Below are positions 17,201-25,884 of a stretch of 64,000 bases of DNA, piece by piece. Location: contig NZ_JACVCG010000001.1 in assembly GCF_016742135.1 (NCBI RefSeq), positions 186,001 to 250,000 of the forward strand, in the 5' to 3' direction. This DNA comes from Brevundimonas sp. (lineage in GTDB: Bacteria > Pseudomonadota > Alphaproteobacteria > Caulobacterales > Caulobacteraceae). The translations under genes and the position numbers were made by a program. The notes under the pieces are model-generated. The model was not told the DNA's origin, made no database searches, and was given only the letters and a program-made list of their open reading frames with translations. Position 1 is the stretch's first letter, and every line of letters begins with the position of its first letter.

Positions 17201-18355
17201 ATGGCGGAACGCGTGACGATCTGTGTGGTGAGCAGCGGCCGGGCCGACTATGGCCTGATCCGGCCGATTCTCGATGCCCTGCGCGCCGATCCGCGCACCG
17301 TGGGCCAACTGCTGCTGACCGGCACCCATGCCGATGATCGATTCGGGTCGGAGGCCGACGGCCGGCTGCGGGCCGATGCCCTGGTGCCCATGCCGCTGGA
17401 CGGAGACGATGCCGCCGCTGCCGCCCGGGGTGCCGCCGCCGTGCTGGTGGGGGTGGTCGAGGCGCTGGAGCGGCTGAAGCCTGATGCCGTGCTGATCGTC
17501 GGCGATCGCTACGAGATTCTGGCCGTGGCCCAGGCCGCCATGCTGCTGCGCCTGCCGCTGATCCATCTGGGCGGGGGCGATGTCACAGAAGGCGCGATCG
17601 ACGAGGGCATCCGCCACGCGGTTACCAAGCTGGCCCAGGTGCATCTGGTCACCCATGCCGGGGCCGCGCGTCGCCTGCGCCAGCTGGGTGAGGAGGACTG
17701 GCGCATCCACACGGTCGGCAATCCCTCGCTGGACAGTCTGGCCGGCGCCACAAGCCTGCCGGATACGGCGCTCGAGGGGCTGCTGGGTCGGCCGGTGGGG
17801 GCCGACAATCTGCTGGTCTGTTTCCACCCCGTGACCCTGTTGCCGGATGGCGGGCTGGCCGAGTTCGAAGCCATGCTCGCCGTGCTGGGTGAGCTGCCCG
17901 TCAGCACGCATCTGTGGGTTACCCGGCCCAATGCCGACCCGGGGCATGAGGGGCTGAACCGGCATCTGGACGATTGGGCCGCCGGGCGGGTCAATGTCTC
18001 GATCCACGCGGCCCTGGGGGCGGCCTATCTGCCGCTGATGGCGCGCTGCCGGGCGGTGGTGGGCAACTCCTCCAGCGGCCTGACCGAGACGCCCTCGCTG
18101 GGCATTCCGACCGTCAATATTGGCGTGCGGCAACAGGGGCGGCTGGCGGGCGAGACGGTGTTTCACTGCGCCGGAGAGGTGGAGGCCATCCGCGCGGCGC
18201 TGGCCCGGGCCATGGCGGCGGATCTGTCAGGTGCCACCAATCCTTATGGAGATGGAAAGACTGTGCCGCGCATCCTGTCGGTGCTGACTTCCCTGCCCGA
18301 GCGTGACGTCCTGATGCACAAGCGGTTTATCGATATCGAGGTCGGCGGTGGCTGA
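17201..18355 (+). CDS. neuC: Hydrolysing UDP/GDP-sugar 2-epimerase, NeuC/LegG-like
   Basis: 384-residue enzyme of the NeuC family, which hydrolyses the nucleotide while inverting C2 to release a ManNAc-type sugar. Family signatures are VVSSGRADYGLIRPI at the N-terminus, VGDRYEILA, GGDVTEGAIDEGIRHAVTK, GNSSSGLTETPSLGIPTVNIG and NPYGDG near the C-terminus. In this context the product would be 2,4-diacetamido-2,4,6-trideoxymannose, the precursor of legionaminic acid. The start is ATG. It overlaps the next gene by eight bases, which points to translational coupling. Confidence 0.88.
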   Translation: MAERVTICVVSSGRADYGLIRPILDALRADPRTVGQLLLTGTHADDRFGSEADGRLRADALVPMPLDGDDAAAAARGAAAVLVGVVEALERLKPDAVLIVGDRYEILAVAQAAMLLRLPLIHLGGGDVTEGAIDEGIRHAVTKLAQVHLVTHAGAARRLRQLGEEDWRIHTVGNPSLDSLAGATSLPDTALEGLLGRPVGADNLLVCFHPVTLLPDGGLAEFEAMLAVLGELPVSTHLWVTRPNADPGHEGLNRHLDDWAAGRVNVSIHAALGAAYLPLMARCRAVVGNSSSGLTETPSLGIPTVNIGVRQQGRLAGETVFHCAGEVEAIRAALARAMAADLSGATNPYGDGKTVPRILSVLTSLPERDVLMHKRFIDIEVGGG

Positions 18356-19424
18356 CCGGGTTTTCATCATCGCCGAGGCGGGAGTGAACCACGACGGGTC
18401 GCTGGACGATGCCCTGACCATGATCGATGTGGCCGCCGAAGCCGGGGCCGATGCGGTCAAATTCCAGACCTTCCGCGCTGCGGCGGCCCTGACGGCTCGG
18501 GCGCTCAAGGCCGTGTATCAGGTGACCAATACGGGCGAGGGCGGCACCCAGCTGGACATGGTGCGACGGCTGGAGCTGAAGCCCGAGGACCATCCGGCGC
18601 TGGTCGAGCGCTGCCGGGCGCGCGGCATCGCCTTCATGTCGACGGCGTTCGATATGGACAGTCTGGCGCTGGTCGCGGGGTTGGGCATGCCGTGGATCAA
18701 GATTCCCTCCGGCGACCTGACCTGGGGCGAGATGCTGATCGCCGCTGCACGGGTGGGGCCGCCGCTGGCGGTCTCGACGGGCATGGCGACGCTGGACGAG
18801 GTCAGGCAGGCCCTGGCCCTGATCGCCTGGGGCCGGATGCGGGCGGACCTGCCGCCCGATCTGGAGACGGCGCTGGCGGCCTTTGACACCGGGGCCGCGC
18901 GGGCGGCGCTTCGGGGACAGGTGGTGCTGTTGCACTGCACGACCCAGTATCCGGCGCCGCTGTCGGCCGTGAACCTGCGCGCCATGGACACGCTGAGAGA
19001 GACCTTCGGCCTGCCGGTCGGCTATTCGGACCATACGCTGGGTATCACCGTGCCGGTCGCGGCCGTCGCACGCGGGGCGGTGATGATCGAAAAGCATTTC
19101 ACCCTCAGTCGCGATCGTCAGGGCCCGGACCATGCCGCCTCCCTGGAGCCGGACGAGCTGGCCGCCATGGTGCGTGCCATCCGCGAGGTCGAGCAGGCCC
19201 TGGGCCGCGCGGAAAAGGCGCCTGCACCCGAGGAAATGGCCAACCGGATCGTCGCGCGCCGGTCGCTGGTCGCCACGCGCCCGGTCCGGGCCGGGGAGAT
19301 GTGGGCCCCCGACATGCTGACGGCCAAGCGCCCGGCCGACGGCCTCGATCCCCATTCCGCCTTTGCCCTCTATGGCGGGGCGGCAACCCGCGACTATCAG
19401 CCGGATGAGGCGATCGAGCCATGA
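18348..19424 (+). CDS. neuB: N-acetylneuraminate/legionaminate synthase, NeuB family
   Basis: 358-residue enzyme that condenses a ManNAc-type six-carbon sugar with phosphoenolpyruvate to make a nine-carbon nonulosonic acid. The N-terminal barrel opens with FIIAEAGVNHDGSLDDA and contains AVKFQTF, KIPSGDLT, STGMATLDEV, LLHCTTQYPAP and GYSDHTLGI, and the catalytic-loop IEKHFTLSRDRQGPDHAASLEPDEL. A C-terminal SAF/antifreeze-like domain follows from about residue 295 (RRSLVATRPVRAGEMW). The start is GTG at 18348, inside the neuC end. It overlaps the next gene by four bases. NeuB alone does not tell legionaminic from pseudaminic acid; the LegB- and NeuC-like neighbours favour legionaminic. Confidence 0.9.
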   Translation: MADRVFIIAEAGVNHDGSLDDALTMIDVAAEAGADAVKFQTFRAAAALTARALKAVYQVTNTGEGGTQLDMVRRLELKPEDHPALVERCRARGIAFMSTAFDMDSLALVAGLGMPWIKIPSGDLTWGEMLIAAARVGPPLAVSTGMATLDEVRQALALIAWGRMRADLPPDLETALAAFDTGAARAALRGQVVLLHCTTQYPAPLSAVNLRAMDTLRETFGLPVGYSDHTLGITVPVAAVARGAVMIEKHFTLSRDRQGPDHAASLEPDELAAMVRAIREVEQALGRAEKAPAPEEMANRIVARRSLVATRPVRAGEMWAPDMLTAKRPADGLDPHSAFALYGGAATRDYQPDEAIEP

Positions 19425-20473
19425 AGCACTGGCAACGCACCCTGGTCGGCCCGGACGCCCCCCTGCGGCAGGTGCTCAAGGCCATCGATTCGGCGGGCGT
19501 CGGCATTGCCCTGGTGGTCGATGACGGCGGCGTTCTGATCGGCACCCTGTCGGACGGCGATGTCCGCCGGGCCCTGATCAAGGGGGCGGACCTCGAGCAG
19601 GCCTGCCGCCCGTTCGTGCATACGACGCCGGTAGTGGCGCCGGACGATCTGGAGGAAGGCGCGGCCCTGACCATGCTGCGCGCCCGCAAGCTGCGCCAGC
19701 TGCCCCGGGTGGATGCAGCGGGCCGCGTGACGGGCCTGTCGACGGTCGGCGACCTGCTGGATGTGCCCGAGCGGCCCGAGGCGGTGGTCATCATGGCCGG
19801 CGGCCGGGGTGAGCGTCTGGCCGAGCTGACCCGCACCACGCCCAAGCCCATGCTGAACGTCGGGCCGCGCCCGATTCTGGAGACCATCGTCTCCAGCCTG
19901 GCGGTTCAGGGCTTTCGCCGGATCTTCCTGTCGGTCAACTACAAGGCCGAGCAGATCGAGGCCCATTTCGGCGATGGCAGCGACCGCGGGCTCGCCATCG
20001 GCTATCTGCGCGAGGATCGGCCGCTGGGCACCTGTGGGGCGCTGTCGCTGCTGCCGGCGGAGGTTGAGGGGCCGGTGCTGGTCACCAATGGCGATGTGCT
20101 GACCCGTGTCGACTATGGCCAGGTGATGGACGGCCATATCCGCGACGGGGCGTCTGCTACCGTGGTCGTGCGCGACTATGAGATGCAGGTGCCCTTCGGG
20201 GTGATTCGCGCCGCCGACGGCCGGATCAGCGGGATCGAGGAAAAGCCCAGCCAGGTCTTCAACATCAATGCCGGGGTCTATGTGCTGTCGCGGGCGGCGC
20301 TGGCGCTGATTCCCGCAAACAGGCCCTATGACATGCCGATGTTGATCCAGGCCCTGATCGACGCGGATCAGCCGGTCAGGCCGCACAGGGCCGAGGGCTA
20401 TTGGCTGGATATCGGACGCCCGCCCGACTACGACCGCGCCAATGCCGAGTTCGGGGCCGTGTTCGGCGGCTGA
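19421..20473 (+). CDS. CBS-domain sugar nucleotidyltransferase, PtmE-like
   Basis: 350 residues with a tandem CBS pair (about 1-118) followed by a sugar-1-phosphate nucleotidyltransferase domain. The latter has VIMAGGRGERLAELTRTTPKPML near 123-145, NGDVLTRVDY at about 225 and EGYWLDIGRPPDY near the C-terminus. This domain order is that of PtmE, which makes GDP-glucosamine for the GDP-linked legionaminic acid route; the CBS pair may sense nucleotides. The gene overlaps neuB by four bases (ATGA) and its stop abuts the convergent ligase-like gene. The nucleotide used (GDP or another) is not visible in the sequence. Confidence 0.83.
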   Translation: MKHWQRTLVGPDAPLRQVLKAIDSAGVGIALVVDDGGVLIGTLSDGDVRRALIKGADLEQACRPFVHTTPVVAPDDLEEGAALTMLRARKLRQLPRVDAAGRVTGLSTVGDLLDVPERPEAVVIMAGGRGERLAELTRTTPKPMLNVGPRPILETIVSSLAVQGFRRIFLSVNYKAEQIEAHFGDGSDRGLAIGYLREDRPLGTCGALSLLPAEVEGPVLVTNGDVLTRVDYGQVMDGHIRDGASATVVVRDYEMQVPFGVIRAADGRISGIEEKPSQVFNINAGVYVLSRAALALIPANRPYDMPMLIQALIDADQPVRPHRAEGYWLDIGRPPDYDRANAEFGAVFGG

Positions 20474-21847
20474 TCAGGCGCGGCGGCGCTGCTCACTGCG
20501 ACGCAAGGGCCGGGCGGCGCCGTCCAGAACCGCGCAGCACAGGGCGAAGATGACGGCGATCGTCTCGGTGCGCATCGGATAGTCCGCCGCCGAATGGGCC
20601 GCGATGACCAGCAGCGCGACCGAGGCCGCTCGCTGGAGGTCGCGCTCAAGACCGGTCCCGGCCCGCCATGCGCTCCACGACCGGCGCGCCCACCAGACCC
20701 AGGTGGCGACGATCAGGGCGATTCCCATCCAGCCTGTTGTCAGCCACATCTGCAGATAGTCGTTGTGGGCGTGGTTGAAATAGGCGGCCCTGAGCGTGTC
20801 GACCGGCTCATAGGAGCGATAAACGGCGTCGAAAGAGCCGATGCCCGATCCCAGCGGCAGGAAGTCCTGGGCGGCCTGCGCCACGATGGGCCAATTCTCG
20901 AACCGGAGATCGGTCGCGGGGTCGGTGTCAAAGCGGTCCAGAATGGGGCCGAGCGCAAACAGGACAATGATTCCCAGAGCGACCGCAGCCGCGCCTGCAA
21001 GAGCGATCACCGGGGGAGTTGGTCGACCCCGCCCCGAGGCCACCCAGGCGGCCAGAAGCCCACCGATCAGGGCCGGGCCGGCGGCCAGGATGCCGAAGCG
21101 CGACCGGATGGCGGCGAGGGCCACAAGCACCAGGACGATGATCAGCATTCCGACCCAGGCCCGCAGCCCCGCATGAGGATCGCGGCTGTTGAGACCGCTG
21201 CCCGCCAGCGCGGCGGCAAAGGGCACCGCCAGCAGGCAGAGCGTGGCCATGTGGTTCCGGTTGGCAAAGAAGCCGACCAGCGAGCCGAAATTGGTCGTCT
21301 CCCAGAGATAGAAGGTCTGGCTGTCGAGCGTGATTTGTAACGCGCCCAGCACGATGCTGAGGACGACGAAGGCCAGAACCCCCCACACCAGTCGCATCAC
21401 CGTCGCCCGATCCAGCGTCAATGCCGCCAGAAGCATGGCTACGGGGGGCAGGAGCGCCAGAAAGGCCTGCCACGTCTCATCGGGGGCGAGGGAAAGCGGC
21501 AGCCACCCCGGGGTAATTCCGGCGATCTCCAGGGCCAGCGCTGCCTGATCCCGGCCGGGCAGCGAAGACCAGAGATCAAAGGGGAGGGGGATCAGCTGAA
21601 AGAGAGGCAGCGCCGTTGCCAGGCCTGCGAGGATCAGCAGGAAGCGGTGCTCTTTCCAGACGCCCGTTCGAACAAGGCGTACGAGGGCCAGTCCGAGCAC
21701 CGGCAGAGCCAGCAGTTCGATCGCTGCCAGCTGCAGGAGATGCTCACGGCTGGCACCGCCCATGAGCATAGAAAAAGCCAGCAGAACACTGGCCGCGACG
21801 GCCAAAGCATCCCACTGGCTGATTCGTTTTATAAACGACCCACTCAC
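20474..21847 (-). CDS. O-antigen ligase/polymerase-like membrane protein (Wzy_C family)
   Basis: 457-residue integral membrane protein with about a dozen hydrophobic segments and a large periplasmic loop carrying LGSGIGSFDAVYRSYE...FNHAHNDYLQMWLTTG, the signature of the O-antigen ligase/polymerase family. FANRNHMATL in the middle is also characteristic. It could join polysaccharide to a lipid acceptor or polymerise repeat units. It is the last gene of the minus-strand export arm, 34 bases after the small membrane protein gene. The only available in-frame start is GTG at 21847, because the preceding codon is a stop; no clear ribosome binding site is seen, and an internal start is possible. Confidence 0.82.
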   Translation of the reverse strand: MSGSFIKRISQWDALAVAASVLLAFSMLMGGASREHLLQLAAIELLALPVLGLALVRLVRTGVWKEHRFLLILAGLATALPLFQLIPLPFDLWSSLPGRDQAALALEIAGITPGWLPLSLAPDETWQAFLALLPPVAMLLAALTLDRATVMRLVWGVLAFVVLSIVLGALQITLDSQTFYLWETTNFGSLVGFFANRNHMATLCLLAVPFAAALAGSGLNSRDPHAGLRAWVGMLIIVLVLVALAAIRSRFGILAAGPALIGGLLAAWVASGRGRPTPPVIALAGAAAVALGIIVLFALGPILDRFDTDPATDLRFENWPIVAQAAQDFLPLGSGIGSFDAVYRSYEPVDTLRAAYFNHAHNDYLQMWLTTGWMGIALIVATWVWWARRSWSAWRAGTGLERDLQRAASVALLVIAAHSAADYPMRTETIAVIFALCCAVLDGAARPLRRSEQRRRA

Positions 21848-21881
21848 TCACACACTCGTATTCTGAGCGGGATCGAAACTC

Positions 21882-22112
21882 TTACGGGCTGGTCGGCTTG
21901 TCGTCGTCCGAGAACACCGTGATCACGCCGACGAGGACGGCGGTACCGATCAGGATGACGGGCAGCGGAATGCCACGGAATTCGTTGGTGTCTTCAGCAG
22001 CGGCGCCGACACGATCACCGACGCGGACAACCGCGCTGTTACTGTTAGCGGCGACCGCTTGACCTGCGATGAGCAGCAGGCCAACCGAGGCTGCGGCGAT
22101 GGTCTTACGCAT
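21882..22112 (-). CDS. Small exported single-pass membrane protein of unknown function
   Basis: 76 residues with a cleavable signal peptide (ending GQAVA, residue 21), a short hydrophilic stretch (VVRVGDRVGAAAEDTNEFRG), one hydrophobic helix (IPLPVILIGTAVLVGVITVF) and an acidic tail DDDKPTSP. The ATG at 22112 has AAAGGGG upstream, a good ribosome binding site. Its place between the Wzc/repeat-protein genes and the ligase-like gene suggests a role in polysaccharide export or attachment. I do not recognise the family. Confidence 0.72.
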   Translation of the reverse strand: MRKTIAAASVGLLLIAGQAVAANSNSAVVRVGDRVGAAAEDTNEFRGIPLPVILIGTAVLVGVITVFSDDDKPTSP

Positions 22113-22140
22113 GCAAATCCCCTTTAATCAAAAGCAATGC

Positions 22141-22154
22141 GCGGGTTTCCCCGC
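22141..22154 (-). terminator. Weak hairpin between two export-arm genes
   Basis: GCGGG pairs with CCCGC around a four-base loop, with TTTT a few bases downstream on the minus strand. It sits between the membrane repeat protein gene and the small membrane protein gene. It may attenuate transcription, but the stem is short. Confidence 0.3.
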
Positions 22155-22261
22155 TCCTGTGAGAATGTCTTTAGGTCGGACGGGTTGCACATGGCAAGTG
22201 AAAAAGCCCCGCCGAAGGTCTGAATGTCGACTCCAAGCCAAGCTGTTGCGCCATTGCATCC

Positions 22262-23500
22262 CTAAGGAATCCTTTCCAGCGCCAGTTGTGAAAACCATAT
22301 GACGATGTCGGTACGGCGGCCGGTATTGATCGGCACCAGCCTGACGATCTGGGCGGTACAGCCCTGCACCGGGACGACGACCCGGGTCTGGAACGGAGCC
22401 CAGTCGGCCTGGGCGTCCATGTCGAGGTTAAACCGGATTTCTGAAATGATTTCAGAAGTTTCGAGGCATTGAACCTGCCAGGCAAAGCCCGAGCGACCGC
22501 GCCCCGTTTCCAGTCTCTGCTGTCCGGACAGCCGGTAGGTTCCCGGTTGCATCAGCACCAGCTGGCTGGCCAGTTCCTGGGCATTGCGAGCGTCGTGAAT
22601 CACCCGAAGCGCCGTGAGTTCAGGCTTCCGGTCATCATTCAGCAGGTCAACCGAGATGCCGGGGCCGACTCCCCGCTGCCAGCCGAAGGGAAGGATGGCT
22701 TCCTGATCGGCGAACTCCCCATTGACGAGAATCGTCGCCGCAGGGGGCCTGCCCAGGGTGTCCCGGACGGTCTTCAGGCCGGGGATTCGGCGGCCCTGAT
22801 AGAGGGCCTGGTACAGGGCCTGGAGTTCGGCATTGGTGAAGGGCGCACGGGTTTCCTCCAGCCCCAGCGCGAGTCCGGCAAGCAGCTGCAGTCCGTCGGG
22901 CCGGCGGTAAAGACTCTCGAGGTACTCGCTCCGCCAGGGCGGCGAATCGGCCAATTCCGACACAAGGTGGGCGCCGGCCCGGACGTCGCTTTCGGCGGCC
23001 GTTGAGAACAGGTTGAAGACCAGAGGCCTCAGGTCAGCCCTGCGCCGCACCAGGGTATCGGCATGGGCGAAGGCCGAGGCATAGTTCCCCTGTCTCAGCC
23101 GGCTTTCGATCAACCAGCTGTGGGCCGCACTGTCCCGCAGGCTCCAGTTGCCGGCCAGGGTCATCATCTCGTCGGCCTGACCGGTGCGCCCCGCCTCGGC
23201 CTCGGACATGGCGAGCACGCGCAGCGCAGCCACGTTGAAGGGGGCCCTGGCCAGCGACAGACGGGCCAGATAGCCGGCATCCTCCATCTCACCCGCGCGC
23301 ATCTCATCCTCGGCCGCCCGGGACAGAACCTGTGCCGAGCCGGGTGCCAGGCGAATCGCATGTTCGCTGGGGGCCCGGGTGACCAGGGGGACGAGGGCGA
23401 CCTGCCAGCCCAGCCAGATCAGGCCGACGGCCAGGCCCACGGGCCAGAGACCCGTGACCTTGCCCCCGGCTTTCTTTTCAGGGGACGGGGTCTCTGACAT
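22262..23500 (-). CDS. Membrane-anchored repeat protein of the polysaccharide export locus
   Basis: 412 residues. A short cytoplasmic N-terminus (MSETPSPEKKAGGK) is followed by one transmembrane helix at about 18-38. A helical repeat region follows from about 50 to 250, resembling tetratricopeptide repeats (AEDEMRAGEMEDAGYLARLSLARAPFNVAALRVLAMSEA...). The C-terminal part (about 265-412) is beta-rich and looks like a carbohydrate-binding or jelly-roll domain (LMQPGTYRLSGQQRL). The ATG at 23500 overlaps the wzc stop (TGATG), so the two are translationally coupled. The neighbours suggest it assists chain-length control or export; no enzyme motif is seen. Confidence 0.7.
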   Translation of the reverse strand: MSETPSPEKKAGGKVTGLWPVGLAVGLIWLGWQVALVPLVTRAPSEHAIRLAPGSAQVLSRAAEDEMRAGEMEDAGYLARLSLARAPFNVAALRVLAMSEAEAGRTGQADEMMTLAGNWSLRDSAAHSWLIESRLRQGNYASAFAHADTLVRRRADLRPLVFNLFSTAAESDVRAGAHLVSELADSPPWRSEYLESLYRRPDGLQLLAGLALGLEETRAPFTNAELQALYQALYQGRRIPGLKTVRDTLGRPPAATILVNGEFADQEAILPFGWQRGVGPGISVDLLNDDRKPELTALRVIHDARNAQELASQLVLMQPGTYRLSGQQRLETGRGRSGFAWQVQCLETSEIISEIRFNLDMDAQADWAPFQTRVVVPVQGCTAQIVRLVPINTGRRTDIVIWFSQLALERIP

Positions 23501-25716
23501 CACGCCTTGCGGCCGGGCTTCTTCTCGGCCTCGACCCCGTAGTGATAGTCGTACGCATAGTCGTAGCCGTCGTGGCGCGTGCGATGGGCCTGGAACTTGG
23601 TCAGAACCGCCCCCAGGACACGACCGCGGCCCATCGACAGGCGACGCAGGGCACCGCGTGCCTGACGACGGCCCGTGATCCGGGACTCCAGCACGAACAG
23701 GGTGCCCTCAACCGCCGACGACAGAACCGGGGCGTCGGCGAAGCCCAGCACCGGCGGGCCATCGATCACAACATGGTCGTAAACGGCAAAGGCCTGGTCC
23801 AGCAGCGCCTGCAGACGGGCACCGCCCCACAGTTCGGCCGGGTTCGGCGGAAGCGGGCCGCAAGGGATGAAGTCAAGGGTGGAATAGGGGGTCTTGCGCA
23901 CCACCCCGGTGAGTTCCGTCGCGCCCGACAGGAAATTGCTCATGCCCTGGCTGTTCTCGATCTCCAGCACCCGGTGCATGGAGGGATTGCGCAGGTCGCC
24001 GTCGACCAGCAGCACGCGACGTCCGATCCGCGACAGGTTGAGCGCCGTGGCAAAGGCCGTGGTCGACTTGCCTTCTCCCGGTCGGGCACTGGTGACCAGC
24101 AACGAACGGGGCGCGCCCTGCGACGTCGAAAACTGCAGGGCCGTGCGCAGGGAGTAGTAGGCTTCGGAGAAGGGCGATCGGATGTCGCGCAGGGCTTCGC
24201 CCGGATCCTTGCCCCGATCCAGCATGGGAATGATTCCCAGGGCCGGAACGCCCAGCTTGCTTTCCACGTCGTCCGGCGAGGTCAGGCGATCATCCAGGGC
24301 CTCGATCAGGAAGGCCGCGATGATGCCGATCGTCAGGCCCATGGTCAGGGCAAGCAGCAGGTTGAGCGGCAGGTTGGGGCTGGACGGACCGCCCGGGGGA
24401 TTGGCGCGATCGACCAGCGAAATGTTGTTCGTGGTCACACCGCCGGTCACGCCGATTTCCTTGTAGCGCTGCAGCAGGCCGTCATACAGCTGGCGGCTGG
24501 TGTCCAGCTCGCGCATGAGGATGTTGTACTGGACGCTGCGATCGCCCAGGTCGAGGACCTCCCCCTTCAGGGCATTGACCTGGTTCTGGAGAGAGCGCTC
24601 CTGATTGAGGGCGATCTGGTACTGGGCGCGAATGCCGTCGCGGATAGCGGTTGCGGCCGTGCGCATCTGGGCATCGAGTTCGTTGATGCGGGCCCGGAGT
24701 TCGACCAGTTCAGGATAGTCGTCCTGGAAGACGGCGGCCTTTTCCTGATACTGCGATTCCAGCTGGATCCGCTGCTGCATAAGGGACTGATAGGCTGTGC
24801 TGGCCAGGACTTCCGGAATGCTCGTCAGGGGCGAGTTCTGGGCCTGGCGCCAGCGCTCCTCGGCGGCGATGCGGTTGACCCGTGCCTCGCCAAGCGCCTC
24901 GTTCAAGGTCCCGAGGCTGGTGGAAACCAGCGATCGGCCCGCGCCCGTTTCGGCGTCTGAAAGCGTGATGATTTCCTGATCACCGGCATAGGCGACCAGC
25001 TGACGCTCCGTATCCTCGAGCCGCGCCTTGGTCTCGGCGATCTGCTCTTCCAGGAAGTCGCGCACATAAAGCGACGCGTCGAATTTGCGGGCGAGGTTCG
25101 CCTCGATGAAGTTTTCGGCGACGGCGTTGGCCATGCGGGCGGATACGGCGGCGCTGGGGCTGCTGAAGGTAATCCGCACCAGTCGCGAGCCGCGTTCCGG
25201 GGACACCCCGATACTGCCGCTGATCAGTCCTATGATCATCCGTCGGCGGCGATCCGCCTGCTGGGTGGCGGTTTCGCCTTCCCTCGCCGTGAATTCTCCG
25301 CCCATTTGCTCGATGAAGGCGTTGGAGGTCGCCAGACCCTCGCTGTCGATGATCCGCTCGACGAGGGAGCGGCTGCGCAACAGGCCGTACTGTGTGTTGA
25401 AGAACTCGTCCCCGAACGCCATTTCGCGCGGCATACCATCGTCAGACCGGAGAACGCGCGCGGTTTCGCGGTCGATCTGGATGGTTGCGGTCGCCGTATA
25501 GGTCGGGGGAGTCATAAGGGTGACCACGACAGCGATCACCACGGCCGCGATCACGGATCCCAGGATCAGCAGCCGGTGCTTGAGCGCCAGCGCCCAGTAT
25601 CTGGCCAGGTCGATCTCGCCGCCCCGGTCCCCTTCCAGAAAGGTGCCATACCCGGGCGCGACGTCGCGCTCCGGGCCTTGCCCGCCGCCATTGCCCATGC
25701 TGCGGTCTCCGACCAT
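23500..25716 (-). CDS. wzc: Polysaccharide co-polymerase/tyrosine autokinase (Wzc/ExoP type)
   Basis: 738-residue inner membrane protein that controls chain length and export of capsule or exopolysaccharide. The N-terminal Wzz domain has a first transmembrane helix at about 49-68 and a long periplasmic coiled-coil region. The second helix (about 435-460) is followed by a fused bacterial tyrosine kinase domain: Walker A GEGKSTT near 547-553, Walker A' VLLVDGDLRNP near 568-578, Walker B VVIDGPP near 649-655. A C-terminal tyrosine cluster (GYDYAYDYHYG, about 717-727) is the autophosphorylation tail. No Wzb-type phosphatase gene is seen in the window. The ATG at 25716 follows AGGA. Confidence 0.93.
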   Translation of the reverse strand: MVGDRSMGNGGGQGPERDVAPGYGTFLEGDRGGEIDLARYWALALKHRLLILGSVIAAVVIAVVVTLMTPPTYTATATIQIDRETARVLRSDDGMPREMAFGDEFFNTQYGLLRSRSLVERIIDSEGLATSNAFIEQMGGEFTAREGETATQQADRRRRMIIGLISGSIGVSPERGSRLVRITFSSPSAAVSARMANAVAENFIEANLARKFDASLYVRDFLEEQIAETKARLEDTERQLVAYAGDQEIITLSDAETGAGRSLVSTSLGTLNEALGEARVNRIAAEERWRQAQNSPLTSIPEVLASTAYQSLMQQRIQLESQYQEKAAVFQDDYPELVELRARINELDAQMRTAATAIRDGIRAQYQIALNQERSLQNQVNALKGEVLDLGDRSVQYNILMRELDTSRQLYDGLLQRYKEIGVTGGVTTNNISLVDRANPPGGPSSPNLPLNLLLALTMGLTIGIIAAFLIEALDDRLTSPDDVESKLGVPALGIIPMLDRGKDPGEALRDIRSPFSEAYYSLRTALQFSTSQGAPRSLLVTSARPGEGKSTTAFATALNLSRIGRRVLLVDGDLRNPSMHRVLEIENSQGMSNFLSGATELTGVVRKTPYSTLDFIPCGPLPPNPAELWGGARLQALLDQAFAVYDHVVIDGPPVLGFADAPVLSSAVEGTLFVLESRITGRRQARGALRRLSMGRGRVLGAVLTKFQAHRTRHDGYDYAYDYHYGVEAEKKPGRKA

Positions 25717-25884
25717 GGTACAGTCCTAAATCACTAGCTTGACGAAAGAAGATCGCCCCTTTTGGGCTGATAGCGCATCGATCCCCGTCGGGCGAGACGC
25801 AAATGCCAACAAAGCGGCAAGAGGCCGTGTTGGCACCAGAATGACCGGCAAGGCTTTCCGAAATCCTCACGCGGGGTCATGTGC

